NCBI GenBank assembly: GCA_020637215.1
Contig: JACJWI010000001.1
Span: 558,001 to 622,000, forward strand
Length of the DNA: 64,000 nt
Direction of reading: 5' to 3'
Source: Microthrixaceae bacterium
Lineage (GTDB): Bacteria > Actinomycetota > Acidimicrobiia > Acidimicrobiales > Microtrichaceae
Part shown: positions 8,357 through 15,990 of the stretch, in pieces
How positions within the stretch are numbered: position 1 is the first letter of the stretch
Layout of the letters: every line of letters begins with the position of its first letter
The notes under the pieces: model-generated
Database searches by the model: none
Seen by the model: only the letters and a program-made list of their open reading frames with translations
What the model was told of the DNA's origin: nothing
Made by a program: the position numbers and the translations under genes

Positions 8357-8866
8357 TCAGTCGAAGTCCCCCGCACCGCGGCGCAGCTTGCGCAGGATCC
8401 GGAACAGGTCGCGGAGGTCGCGCTCGCTCCAGCCCAGGTCGCTGAACACCGCCTCGTTCAACACCGCGGTGGCACGGCGGACCCGGCGCCGCCCGGTCGA
8501 GGTGATGGTGGCCAGGGTGGTACGGCCGTCGTCGGGGTGCGCGACCCGCTCGACCAGTGCCTGCGCCTCGAGGCGGTCGACCGCGTTGGTGACGCTGGCG
8601 GGGTGCACCTGCAGGCGGGCGCCCAGCTTGCCCATCGGCAGCGCGCCGGCCCGGGAGAAGTCGAGCAGGACGAGCAGCTCGTAGCGGGCGAAGGTCAACT
8701 CGAACGGAGCGAGCGCCTCCTCGACCCGGGCCATGAGCAGCTGCTCGACCCGGATGATGGACGTCAGCGCGGCCATTCCGCCCGCCGCGTCCTGCCACCC
8801 CCTATCGATCCACTGGCGCCTGGCCTCGTCGATCGGGTCGAAACCGAGGGTCCGCCGCTGCCGCAT
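8357..8866 (-). CDS. MarR-family transcriptional regulator
   Basis: 169 aa winged-helix regulator. The DNA-recognition region reads MGKLGARLQVHPASVTNAVD, followed by the wing RVAHPDDGRTTLATITSTGR. It is divergent from icmF and 89 bp from the icmF start, and therefore the likely regulator of icmF through the palindrome at 8923-8932. Its own ATG follows TAGCGT (8874-8879) by 7 nt, suggesting a leaderless message. The ligand may be an acyl-CoA or a related acid; that is inference from the target. Confidence 0.9.
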   Translation of the reverse strand: MRQRRTLGFDPIDEARRQWIDRGWQDAAGGMAALTSIIRVEQLLMARVEEALAPFELTFARYELLVLLDFSRAGALPMGKLGARLQVHPASVTNAVDRLEAQALVERVAHPDDGRTTLATITSTGRRRVRRATAVLNEAVFSDLGWSERDLRDLFRILRKLRRGAGDFD

Positions 8867-8892
8867 CTCCGGGACGCTATCGCCCGTCGCCG

Positions 8893-8937
8893 CTCGACGC
8901 GGAGGCCGTCGCCGCTAATATGTGGACGTCCAAACAT
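8893..8937 (+). promoter_or_regulatory. icmF promoter with palindromic operator at the start of transcription
   Basis: CTCGAC at 8893-8898 (-35) and TAATAT at 8916-8921 (-10) are separated by 17 bp. The perfect 10-bp palindrome TGGACGTCCA (8923-8932) lies on the expected transcription start, and is flanked by ATGT (8920-8923) and ACAT (8934-8937). A repressor bound there would block initiation, and the divergent MarR protein is the obvious candidate. Confidence 0.65.
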
Positions 8938-8955
8938 CTGCCGGGGGGACCACAC

Positions 8956-11900
8956 GTGGCCGTCGAGCTCCACCGACCGGTTCACCCGGTCCGCTTCATC
9001 ACCGCCGCGAGCCTGTTCGACGGCCACGACGCCGCGATCAACATCATGCGGCGCATCCTGCAGTCGCAGGGCGCAGAGGTGATCCACCTGGGCCACAACC
9101 GCTCGGTCGACGAGGTGGTCGAGGCCGCCGTCGCCGAAGACGTCCAGGGCGTCGCGGTCAGCTGCTACCAGGGCGGCCACGTCGAGTTCTTCGGCTACCT
9201 GGTCGACCGGCTCGCCGCCGCGGGCGCGGGACACATCCGGGTCTACGGGGGCGGCGGCGGCGTCATCGTCGCCGAGGAGATCGCGGCGCTGCGGTCCCTC
9301 GGCGTGCGCATCTTCTCCCCCGAGGACGGCCAACGCATGGGCCTGGCCGGCATGGTCAACACCCTGATCGCCGAGTGCGACGTCGACCTGACCGACCAGC
9401 CCGCCCCGATCGAGGACCTGCTCGGCGGGTCCGTCCCGGCACTGGCCCGCACGATCACCATGCTCGAGGCCGACCGCCTCGACGCGTCGACCGTCGAGCA
9501 GATCGCCGCCGCGGCTCGGGCGCGGACGGTGCCGGTGCTCGGAATCACCGGCACCGGCGGCTCGGGCAAGTCGTCGCTGACCGACGAGCTCATCCGACGG
9601 GTCCGCCTCGACCAGGACGACAAGGTCAACATCGCGGTGCTCGCCGTCGACCCGACCCGGCGCCGCGGCGGCGGGGCGCTGCTCGGCGACCGGATCCGCA
9701 TGAACGCCATCCACACCCCCGCGGTGTACTTCCGGTCCCTCGCCACCCGCGACGCCGGCGGAGAGGTACCCCTGCACCTGGACCGGATGGTCCAGGCCAC
9801 CGTGGCCGCCGGCGCCGACCTGGTCATCGTCGAGACCCCCGGCATCGGCCAGGGCGACTCGGAGATCACCACCATCTCCGACGTGGCGCTGTACGTGATG
9901 ACCCCCGAGTTCGGCGCCGCGTCGCAGCTGGAGAAGATCGACATGCTCGACTTCGCCGACGCGGTGGCGATCAACAAGTTCGAACGTCGCGGCGCCCAGG
10001 ACGCCCTCCGCGACGTCGCCCGCCAGATGGTCCGCAACCGCGAGGCGTTCGACCGGGACCCGGCCGACATGCCGGTGTTCGGCACGATCGCGTCCCGGTT
10101 CAACGACGACGGCGTCACCGCCCTGTACCAGCACCTGCGCCGGGAGCTCGCCGGCCACGGCTTGGGCGTCGGCGAGGGATCCCTGGCCCCGGTCGACACC
10201 CGTTCGTCGACGAGCCTGGACCCGATCGTCCCCGAGTCCCGTGCGCGCTACCTGGCCGAGATCGCCGAGTCCGTCCGCAGCTACCACGACGCCACCGCCC
10301 GTCACGCGGCGACGGCCCGCCGGCTCCAGCAGCTCGAGGCCACCGCAGCCATCCTCGCCGACAGCCGCGGCGACGGGGGCGGTGGAGTTCCCGACGCGGT
10401 GACCGCCCTCGCCGAGGCCACCCGCGCCGAGCTCCCCGACGCGGACCGCGAGCTGCTCGAACGGTGGCCCGAGCGCGTGGCCGAGCTGACCGGACCCGAC
10501 CGCCCGACCCGCGAATCGCTGGCGGGCACCGCAGTCCCCAAGCTGGCGCTCCCCCGCTTCGTCGACCACGGCGAGCAGCTCCGGTGGCTGCGCTCGGAGA
10601 ACCTGCCGGGCTCGTTCCCGTTCACCGCCGGGGTGTTCCCGTTCAAGCGCGAGGGCGAGGACCCGGCCCGCATGTTCGCCGGCGAGGGCGGCCCGGCGCG
10701 CACCAACCGCCGCTTCCACCTGCTGTCGGAAGGCCAACCCGCCACCCGACTGTCGACCGCGTTCGACTCGGTCACCCTCTACGGCTGCGACCCGGCCGAG
10801 CGGCCCGACATCTACGGCAAGGTCGGCAACTCCGGCGTGTCGGTCGCGACCCTCGACGACATGCGGGTCCTCTACTCGGGCTTCGACCTGTGCGACCCGA
10901 CGACGTCGGTGTCGATGACCATCAACGGCCCGGCTCCGACCGTGCTCGCCATGTTCCTCAACACCGTCATCGACCAGCGCATCGACCGCTTCACCGAGGA
11001 GCAGGGCCGGCCGCCCACCGACGACGAAGCCGCCGAGCTGCGCGCCGGGGCGCTCGCCCACGTCCGAGGCACGGTGCAGGCCGACATCCTCAAGGAGGAC
11101 CAGGGCCAGAACACCTGCATCTTCTCCACCGAGTTCTCGCTCGGACTCATGGCGGACGTGGCCGAGTGGTTCGTCGCCGAGGGGGTGCGCAACTTCTACT
11201 CGGTGTCCATCTCCGGCTACCACATCGCCGAGGCGGGCGCGAACCCGATCAGCCAGCTGGCGTTCACCCTGGCCAACGGGTTCACCTACGTCGAGTCGTA
11301 CCTGGCCCGCGGCCTCGACATCGACGACTTCGCCCCCAACCTCAGCTTCTTCTTCTCCAACGGCATGGACCCCGAGTACACGGTGCTCGGCCGGGTCGCC
11401 CGACGCATCTGGGCGATCGCCATGCGGGACCGCTACGGCGCCGGCGAGCGCTCCCAGAAGCTCAAGTACCACGTGCAGACCTCGGGCCGGTCCCTGCACG
11501 CCCAGGAGATGGCGTTCAACGACATCCGCACCACGCTGCAGGCGCTGTGCGCCACCTACGACAACGCCAACAGCCTCCACACCAACGCCTACGACGAGGC
11601 GGTCACGACCCCCACCGCCGAGTCGGTGCGTCGGGCGCTGGCGATCCAGCTCGTCATCAACCGCGAGTGGGGCCTGGCCATGAACGAGAACCCGTTGCAA
11701 GGCAGCTTCATCGTCGAGGAGCTCACCGACCTGGTCGAAGCGGCGGTGCTGGCCGAGCTCGACGCCATCAGCTCACGCGGCGGCGTGCTCGGAGCGATGG
11801 AGACCGGCTACCAGCGGGGCCGCATCCAGGACGAGTCGGTCCTCTACGAGCACCGCAAGCACGACGGGAGCCTGCCGATCGTCGGAGTCAACACGTTCCT

Positions 11901-12165
11901 CGACCCGGCCGGCGAACCCGAACCGCCGGTGCTGACCCTGGCCCGCTCGACCGACGCGGAGAAGGACGACCAGATCGCCCGCGTGTGCGACTTCCAGGCC
12001 CGCCACGCCGCCGAGCGACCCGCCGCGCTCGAGCGGCTGCGACGGGCGGCGCTCGACGGCGAGAACCTGTTCGCGGTCCTGATGGACACGGTGCGGTCCT
12101 GCACGCTCGGCGAGATCACCGACGCGCTGTTCGAGGTGGGCGGTCAGTACCGCCGCAGCGTCTGA
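8956..12165 (+). CDS. icmF: Fused isobutyryl-CoA-type mutase (B12-binding, MeaI-like GTPase and mutase in one chain)
   Basis: 1069 aa from GTG 8956. Domain order is that of IcmF: an N-terminal cobalamin-binding Rossmann domain (DGHDAAINIMRRILQSQG, the base-off B12 loop), a G-protein chaperone with P-loop GTGGSGKSSL near residue 195, and a C-terminal TIM-barrel acyl-CoA mutase (ENLPGSFPFTAGVFPFKREG; QDEGQNTCIFSTE-like QGQNTCIFSTEFSLGL). It rearranges isobutyryl-CoA and n-butyryl-CoA, or related branched acyl-CoAs, using adenosylcobalamin. The in-frame ATG at 8920 falls inside the -10 box, while GGGGGGAC just before 8956 is a good ribosome site. The exact substrate cannot be settled by eye. Confidence 0.93.
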   Translation: MAVELHRPVHPVRFITAASLFDGHDAAINIMRRILQSQGAEVIHLGHNRSVDEVVEAAVAEDVQGVAVSCYQGGHVEFFGYLVDRLAAAGAGHIRVYGGGGGVIVAEEIAALRSLGVRIFSPEDGQRMGLAGMVNTLIAECDVDLTDQPAPIEDLLGGSVPALARTITMLEADRLDASTVEQIAAAARARTVPVLGITGTGGSGKSSLTDELIRRVRLDQDDKVNIAVLAVDPTRRRGGGALLGDRIRMNAIHTPAVYFRSLATRDAGGEVPLHLDRMVQATVAAGADLVIVETPGIGQGDSEITTISDVALYVMTPEFGAASQLEKIDMLDFADAVAINKFERRGAQDALRDVARQMVRNREAFDRDPADMPVFGTIASRFNDDGVTALYQHLRRELAGHGLGVGEGSLAPVDTRSSTSLDPIVPESRARYLAEIAESVRSYHDATARHAATARRLQQLEATAAILADSRGDGGGGVPDAVTALAEATRAELPDADRELLERWPERVAELTGPDRPTRESLAGTAVPKLALPRFVDHGEQLRWLRSENLPGSFPFTAGVFPFKREGEDPARMFAGEGGPARTNRRFHLLSEGQPATRLSTAFDSVTLYGCDPAERPDIYGKVGNSGVSVATLDDMRVLYSGFDLCDPTTSVSMTINGPAPTVLAMFLNTVIDQRIDRFTEEQGRPPTDDEAAELRAGALAHVRGTVQADILKEDQGQNTCIFSTEFSLGLMADVAEWFVAEGVRNFYSVSISGYHIAEAGANPISQLAFTLANGFTYVESYLARGLDIDDFAPNLSFFFSNGMDPEYTVLGRVARRIWAIAMRDRYGAGERSQKLKYHVQTSGRSLHAQEMAFNDIRTTLQALCATYDNANSLHTNAYDEAVTTPTAESVRRALAIQLVINREWGLAMNENPLQGSFIVEELTDLVEAAVLAELDAISSRGGVLGAMETGYQRGRIQDESVLYEHRKHDGSLPIVGVNTFLDPAGEPEPPVLTLARSTDAEKDDQIARVCDFQARHAAERPAALERLRRAALDGENLFAVLMDTVRSCTLGEITDALFEVGGQYRRSV

Positions 12166-12177
12166 GCCACCGGCGAC

Positions 12178-12205
12178 GATCCCGCGGGTCAGGCGACGCG
12201 GGATC
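12178..12205 (+). terminator. Hairpin after icmF
   Basis: Perfect 8-bp stem GATCCCGC / GCGGGATC around a 12-nt loop, starting 12 bp after the icmF stop. There is no T tract, which is usual in this GC range. It could serve both convergent genes. Confidence 0.5.
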
Positions 12206-12255
12206 TCGGGCGACCCGGGTTCTCAGGCGACGCGGGTTCTCAGGCGACGCGGTGC
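12188..12255. repeat. Four tandem 17-bp units running into a stop codon
   Basis: Units related to CTCAGGCGACGCGGGTT begin at 12188, 12205, 12222 and 12239. The last unit contains the TCA stop (12240-12242) and the final Val-Ala codons of the minus-strand nitrobindin-like gene. The array looks like outward copies of that gene's 3' end. Confidence 0.85.
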
Positions 12256-12794
12256 AGCGTGTTGTGGTCGGTGTGGGGGAACAGCTCGGGGAACTGGTCC
12301 ATCCGCAGCGTGGTGGTCTCGTGGTAGGACCACGTGTCGGGGCCGTCGATGGTGATCGTGACCTCGTAGGCCCGCGTCGAGGCGTGCTGGGCCAGGTACT
12401 TGTTCTCGCCGATGCTGTAGGTGTCGTGGCCGGCCGAGGCCGACAGCGTGAACTCCGTCGCGTCCGCAGCCGCGGTGCCGCCGGCGAACGTGGTGATGCC
12501 CCGCGGCACGACGAAGCAGCGCATGACCTCACCGGTGGCGGCGTCCCACAGCCAGTAGCCGACCTCGGTGTGGAACGGGATGTCCTCGTTCCCGCGCCAC
12601 ATGGCGCTGTGGTAGTCGAGGCCGTAGAGCGACTGGCTGCCGTTGTCGACCGGACCGAACGGCTTGAACGTCGCCTTCTCCAGGTACGGCGTGTCGAGCA
12701 CCTTCTCCTGCGAGTGCGAGTAGGCGGTGTCGAGACCACCCTCGCCCTGCCACTCGCCGGCCAGCGTCGCCAGGGGTCCCCATTCGTTCGCCAT
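12240..12794 (-). CDS. Nitrobindin-like heme-binding beta-barrel protein
   Basis: 184 aa. It starts with the FABP/nitrobindin signature (GPLATLAGEWQGEGG; GxWxGxG motif) and ends with a His-containing strand (HTDHNTLHRVA), in the region where nitrobindins place the heme-ligand His. This family folds as a ten-stranded barrel, and bacterial members can bind heme and isomerise peroxynitrite. ATG at 12794 has GAGGAG about 8 nt upstream. A longer open frame to 13115 overlaps pcm and is not needed. Catalytic role is inference. Confidence 0.8.
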   Translation of the reverse strand: MANEWGPLATLAGEWQGEGGLDTAYSHSQEKVLDTPYLEKATFKPFGPVDNGSQSLYGLDYHSAMWRGNEDIPFHTEVGYWLWDAATGEVMRCFVVPRGITTFAGGTAAADATEFTLSASAGHDTYSIGENKYLAQHASTRAYEVTITIDGPDTWSYHETTTLRMDQFPELFPHTDHNTLHRVA

Positions 12795-12858
12795 GGTCCA
12801 AGCTCCTCGTCTCGGGTCGACCCGAGGGTCCGGGTCGGCGCAGGACGGATCGTACCCA

Positions 12859-13659
12859 TCACGGCTCAGGCGGTGTCCCCGGATCTGTCCGCGGTCCGTC
12901 AGGTCCGCTCTCGTCACCGTCCCGTCGCTGCTGTCCGGGGTGGATCCGTCCGAACCCCTCGGCCCCGATGAGGGGGACGAAGCGGACGTCGCACAGGTGG
13001 GCTCGCTCGCTGTGCTCCCCCCGAACCGTGACCCGCACCAGCTCCTGGGCGTGGCCGTCGGGACCGATCGGGATGACGAGGCGGCCACCGTCGGCGAGCT
13101 GGGCGACCAGGGCATCGGGGACCGCTGGAGCGGCTGCGGTGACGACGATCGCGTCGAAGGGCGCCGAGTCCGGAGCCCCGAGCGAGCCGTCGCCCACGTC
13201 GACGTGCACGTTGCCCGCCCCCGTCGCCTCGAGCGCCTCCCGCGCTCTGCGGGCGAGGTCCTCGTGGCGTTCGACGGTCCACACCTCGGCGGCCAGCCGG
13301 CCGAGCACCGCGGCGCCGTAGCCCGAACCGGTCCCCACCTCGAGAACCCGGTCGGCCGCTCCGATCCGGGCCTCCTGTGCCATCAGGGCGACGATGTAGG
13401 GCTGGGAGATCGTCTGGCCCGCACCGATGGGCAGGGGACGATCCTCGTAGGCCGCGTCGACCAGATCCTCGGGGACGAAGTGCTCCCGCGGCACGGACTC
13501 CATGGCCGCGAGCACCCGTTCGTCGTGGATGTCCCGGGCAGCCAGGTCGTGGGCGACCATGCGACGGCGGGCCCGTCGGCTCGCGTCGTCCCGGTCCGGG
13601 ACCCGTGCCGAACGTCGACCACGGCGGCGACGTCGACCGGACGACGGTGCGGCCACCAC
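12859..13659 (-). CDS. pcm: Protein-L-isoaspartate O-methyltransferase
   Basis: 266 aa. Repairs isoaspartyl residues by SAM-dependent methylation. Clear family motifs: AMESVPREHFVPEDLVDAAY, GAGQTISQPYIVALM and the SAM-binding VLEVGTGSGYGAAVL. The N-terminal ~30 residues are basic and low-complexity, and the C-terminal ~25 residues are a polar tail. GTG at 13659 follows TAGCCT (13666-13671, minus strand) by 6 nt, which again suggests a leaderless start. Confidence 0.93.
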   Translation of the reverse strand: MVAAPSSGRRRRRGRRSARVPDRDDASRRARRRMVAHDLAARDIHDERVLAAMESVPREHFVPEDLVDAAYEDRPLPIGAGQTISQPYIVALMAQEARIGAADRVLEVGTGSGYGAAVLGRLAAEVWTVERHEDLARRAREALEATGAGNVHVDVGDGSLGAPDSAPFDAIVVTAAAPAVPDALVAQLADGGRLVIPIGPDGHAQELVRVTVRGEHSERAHLCDVRFVPLIGAEGFGRIHPGQQRRDGDESGPDGPRTDPGTPPEP

Positions 13660-13720
13660 GACATCAGGCTAGGCCCGGCCACGTGGCGGGTGGTGGCTCC
13701 CGATCGCTCGGTTCTCGGCG

Positions 13721-13803
13721 TGCCCGGGGTGGGACTCGAACCCACACGCCCTTTCGGACAGCGGATTTTGAGTCCGCCGCGTCTGCCATTCCGCCACCCG
13801 GGC
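13721..13803 (-). tRNA. tRNA-Leu (anticodon CAA)
   Basis: 83 nt, class II. On the minus strand the acceptor stem GCCCGGG pairs with CCCGGGC before the discriminator A. The anticodon arm reads GCGGACTCAAAATCCGC, giving anticodon CAA. There is a variable arm, and the T arm GTGGGTTCGAGTCCCAC is perfect. CCA is not encoded. It decodes UUG. Confidence 0.97.
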
Positions 13804-13842
13804 CGGCCCCGGACTCTAGCGGGATGCCGTAGCGTGTGGCCC

Positions 13843-14025
13843 ATGAGCGACACGACTGACACCGGTTCCGAGGACTCCGCGGGCGGCGGCTCGCACTGGC
13901 TGCGCTGGATGGTGCTGATCGCCATCGCGATCGGCGCGATCGTCGCCGGCCGCAAGATCGCCCTGAACTCCGCCGACAAGGACTTCGAGGAGCGCCTGCG
14001 CGAGCTCGACGCCGAGCGGGGCTGA
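13843..14025 (+). CDS. Small single-pass membrane protein, function unknown
   Basis: 60 aa: an acidic N-terminus, one hydrophobic segment (MVLIAIAIGAIVAG, about residues 23-37) and a charged C-terminal helix ending RLRELDAERG. The ATG at 13843 follows TAGCGT (13830-13835) by 7 nt, the same leaderless layout as confident genes here. Followed after 5 bp by the 60-bp repeat pair. Confidence 0.68.
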   Translation: MSDTTDTGSEDSAGGGSHWLRWMVLIAIAIGAIVAGRKIALNSADKDFEERLRELDAERG

Positions 14026-14030
14026 CCCCG

Positions 14031-14150
14031 CCGCCGAACTTGTAGGCCACGGGTCGTCCGGCGACCTGCCAGCTACAACAACGCCAGCGGCCGCCGAACT
14101 TGTAGGCCACGGGTCGCCAGGCGACCTGCCAGCTACAACAACGCCAGCGG
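14031..14150. repeat. 60-bp palindromic repeat, locus A1, two copies
   Basis: Two adjacent 60-bp units (14031-14090, 14091-14150) differing at a few bases in the inner loop. Each has CGAACTTGTAGGCC, an inner stem GGTCG/CGACC, and CAGCTACAACAACG. TTGTAG pairs with CTACAA to give the outer stem; the far arm is shorter than at loci A2 and A4. Confidence 0.93.
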
Positions 14151-14168
14151 CCAGGCCGCCGATGCCGC

Positions 14169-14627
14169 TCAGTCCTTCAGGGCGGCGAGGAGCTTGAGGG
14201 GCGTGTCCTTGGGGCTGATCTTGTACCAGGCCTGCTCGACCTTGCCCTTCTCGTCGATCAGGAACGCCGAGCGGATGATCCCCATGAAGGCACGCCCGTA
14301 GAGCTTCTTCTCGCCCCACACCCCGTACGCCTCGGCGACCTTGTGCTCGGGGTCCGACAGCAGCGGGTAGCCGAGCGAGTACTTCTGGTCGAACGCGGCC
14401 TGCTTGTCGGGCATGTCCGGGCTGATGCCGACGATGGCGGTGTCGCCCACCTGGTCGGCCACGTCGCGCAGACCGCAGGCCTGGTTGGTGCAGCCCGGCG
14501 TGTTGGCCTTGGGGTAGAAGAACACCAGCACCTTGCGCCCCTTGAACGACGACAGGCGCACCGTCTCGCCGTCCTGGTCCTTCAGTCCGATCGCGGGGGC
14601 TTTGTCACCGATCTCGAGCTTGGTCAT
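14169..14627 (-). CDS. bcp: Peroxiredoxin, Bcp/PrxQ type
   Basis: 152 aa thiol peroxidase acting on H2O2 and organic hydroperoxides in the cytoplasm. The peroxidatic Cys46 sits in NTPGCTNQAC, and Cys51, five residues on, is the PrxQ-type resolving Cys. FFYPKANTPG and the rest of the thioredoxin fold are typical. ATG at 14627 follows TAGGTT (14635-14640, minus strand) by 7 nt. Lies between the HU gene and the A1 repeats. Confidence 0.95.
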   Translation of the reverse strand: MTKLEIGDKAPAIGLKDQDGETVRLSSFKGRKVLVFFYPKANTPGCTNQACGLRDVADQVGDTAIVGISPDMPDKQAAFDQKYSLGYPLLSDPEHKVAEAYGVWGEKKLYGRAFMGIIRSAFLIDEKGKVEQAWYKISPKDTPLKLLAALKD

Positions 14628-14666
14628 GGCCGGGAACCTACCCCCGACCCGAACCGGGACGCGACA

Positions 14667-14689
14667 GAGCCGCCCCGACAGGGCGGCTC
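14667..14689 (-). terminator. GC-rich hairpin between the HU gene and bcp
   Basis: GAGCCGCCC, loop CGACA, GGGCGGCTC: a perfect 9-bp stem. No T tract. It may be a second terminator for the HU message, or insulation upstream of bcp. Confidence 0.5.
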
Positions 14690-14718
14690 CATCACTGACC
14701 CCAGCGGGTCCCCAGCGA

Positions 14719-14742
14719 GCGGCCGGCCCGGAGGCCGACCGC
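14719..14742 (-). terminator. Hairpin directly after the HU gene
   Basis: GCGGCCGGCC and GGCCGACCGC flank CGGA with one mismatch, starting 3 bp past the HU stop on the minus strand. This is the most likely intrinsic terminator of the HU transcript. Confidence 0.6.
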
Positions 14743-14745
14743 AGA

Positions 14746-15030
14746 TCACTTGCCGGTCTTGGCGCGGTTCTTGAGCTTGGCGCCGGCGGACACCTTGGCG
14801 GCGTTGGAGGCCGGGACCTGGATGGTCTCGCCGGTCTGCGGGTTGCGACCGGTGCGGGCGGCCCGGTGCGTCTGCTCGAACTTCAGGAAGCCCGGGATCG
14901 TCAGCGTGTCCTTGCCCTTGGCGACGATCTCACCGGCGATGTCCTCGAAGGTGTCGAGAACGGCCTGGACGTCCTTCTTGGCGATGTCGGTCCGCTGGGA
15001 GATGGTCTCCACCAGTTCGGTCTTGTTCAT
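14746..15030 (-). CDS. hup: HU-family nucleoid protein
   Basis: 94 aa. Canonical HU fold: MNKTELVETISQRTDIAKKD at the start, the DNA-binding arm with GRNPQTGETIQVPA and the GFLKFEQ segment. It lacks the long lysine/alanine-rich tail of mycobacterial HupB, ending in AKLKNRAKTGK. GGAGGAACC precedes the ATG, so translation is leadered, unlike many neighbours. Bends and compacts DNA. Confidence 0.96.
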   Translation of the reverse strand: MNKTELVETISQRTDIAKKDVQAVLDTFEDIAGEIVAKGKDTLTIPGFLKFEQTHRAARTGRNPQTGETIQVPASNAAKVSAGAKLKNRAKTGK

Positions 15031-15060
15031 GGTTCCTCCTGGTCGACCCCCCGGAGGACT

Positions 15061-15105
15061 GGTCGACGATCACGATTGAATTACCACGATGTAACTATCA
15101 CGTCG
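15061..15105 (-). promoter_or_regulatory. AT-rich promoter region of the HU gene
   Basis: This stretch is conspicuously AT-rich in its surroundings (minus strand: GTGATAGTTACATCG, then GTGGTAATTCAATCG). The direct repeat CACGAT occurs twice, about 17 bp apart. It is suitable for a strong, factor-sensitive promoter; the exact -35/-10 pair is ambiguous. Confidence 0.45.
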
Positions 15106-15189
15106 GAGGGGTCCGAAGCGAGCTTTTCCCTTGGAATTCCGGGCCTCGCGCGCTTCGCGCGCAGATGCTCACGCGCCTGGTCGGGGCTC

Positions 15190-15990
15190 TCAGCCGCGGT
15201 CGAGGGCGTCGCGGAACGAGCCGATGAGCTCGCCGGCGGCCTCCGGTGAGCGGGTCTCGAGCACCCGGCGCACCAGGGCGGTGCCCACGACGACGCCGTC
15301 GGCCACCTCGCAGACCTCGACCGCCTGCTCGGGCGACGAGATGCCGACCCCGACCAGGACCGGCACGTCGGTGATCGCCTTGAGCCGCGACGCGATCACC
15401 GTGGCCGAGTCGGCCAGCGCAGCGCGCTCCCCCGTGACCCCCATCAGCCCGACGGCGTAGACGAAGCCGCGGGCCCGGGCCACGATTCGTTCCAGGCGCT
15501 CGTCCGGAGCGGTCGGCGCGGCGAGCATCACGGTCTGGATGCCGGCCCCGTCGGCGGCCGCGCACCACGGCTCGGACTCCTCGAGCGGCAGGTCCGGCAC
15601 GATGGCTGCGGCCACCCCGCAGCGGCGGGCGGTCGCCGCGAAGCGCTCGTAGCCGAACCGGTAGACCAGGTTGACGTAGGTCATCACCGCCAACGGCACG
15701 CCCGCGTCGACCCCTGCGAGCTCGTCGAGGATGCCCGGAGGGGTCGCCCCCGAAGCCAAGGCCAGCTCTGAGGCCTGTTGGATCACCGGCCCGTCCATGA
15801 CCGGATCCGAGAACGGGATCCCGACCTCGACCGCGTCGGCACCGGCGGACGCCACCGAGCGCAGCACGTCGGTCCAGTCGCCGTCGGCCCCTGCGAACAG
15901 CCCGCCGGTCAGGTACGGGACCAGCGTCTTGGCCCCGGCGTCGCGGCGTCCCCGCAGCGTCGCCTCCAGGTCGAGGGCGACGGCGCTCAC
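15190..15990 (-). CDS. trpA: Tryptophan synthase alpha chain
   Basis: 266 aa. Cleaves indole-3-glycerol phosphate to indole, which passes to TrpB. The catalytic Glu is in VEVGIPFSDP and the Asp in DPVMDGPVIQQ; phosphate-binding GLMGVTGERAAL and GVGISSPEQ are present. GTG at 15990 overlaps the trpB stop (GTGA), indicating translational coupling. A longer open frame to 16500 is antisense-like read-through. Last gene of trpCFBA. Confidence 0.97.
   Translation of the reverse strand: MSAVALDLEATLRGRRDAGAKTLVPYLTGGLFAGADGDWTDVLRSVASAGADAVEVGIPFSDPVMDGPVIQQASELALASGATPPGILDELAGVDAGVPLAVMTYVNLVYRFGYERFAATARRCGVAAAIVPDLPLEESEPWCAAADGAGIQTVMLAAPTAPDERLERIVARARGFVYAVGLMGVTGERAALADSATVIASRLKAITDVPVLVGVGISSPEQAVEVCEVADGVVVGTALVRRVLETRSPEAAGELIGSFRDALDRG

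Noticed and set aside
8764..11700. Minus-strand open frame of 978 codons opposite icmF
   Set aside because: Antisense of a gene with unmistakable IcmF domains; no domain or start signal of its own.
12795..13115. N-terminal extension of the nitrobindin-like gene
   Set aside because: Overlaps pcm, is low in motifs, and a good ribosome site precedes ATG 12794.
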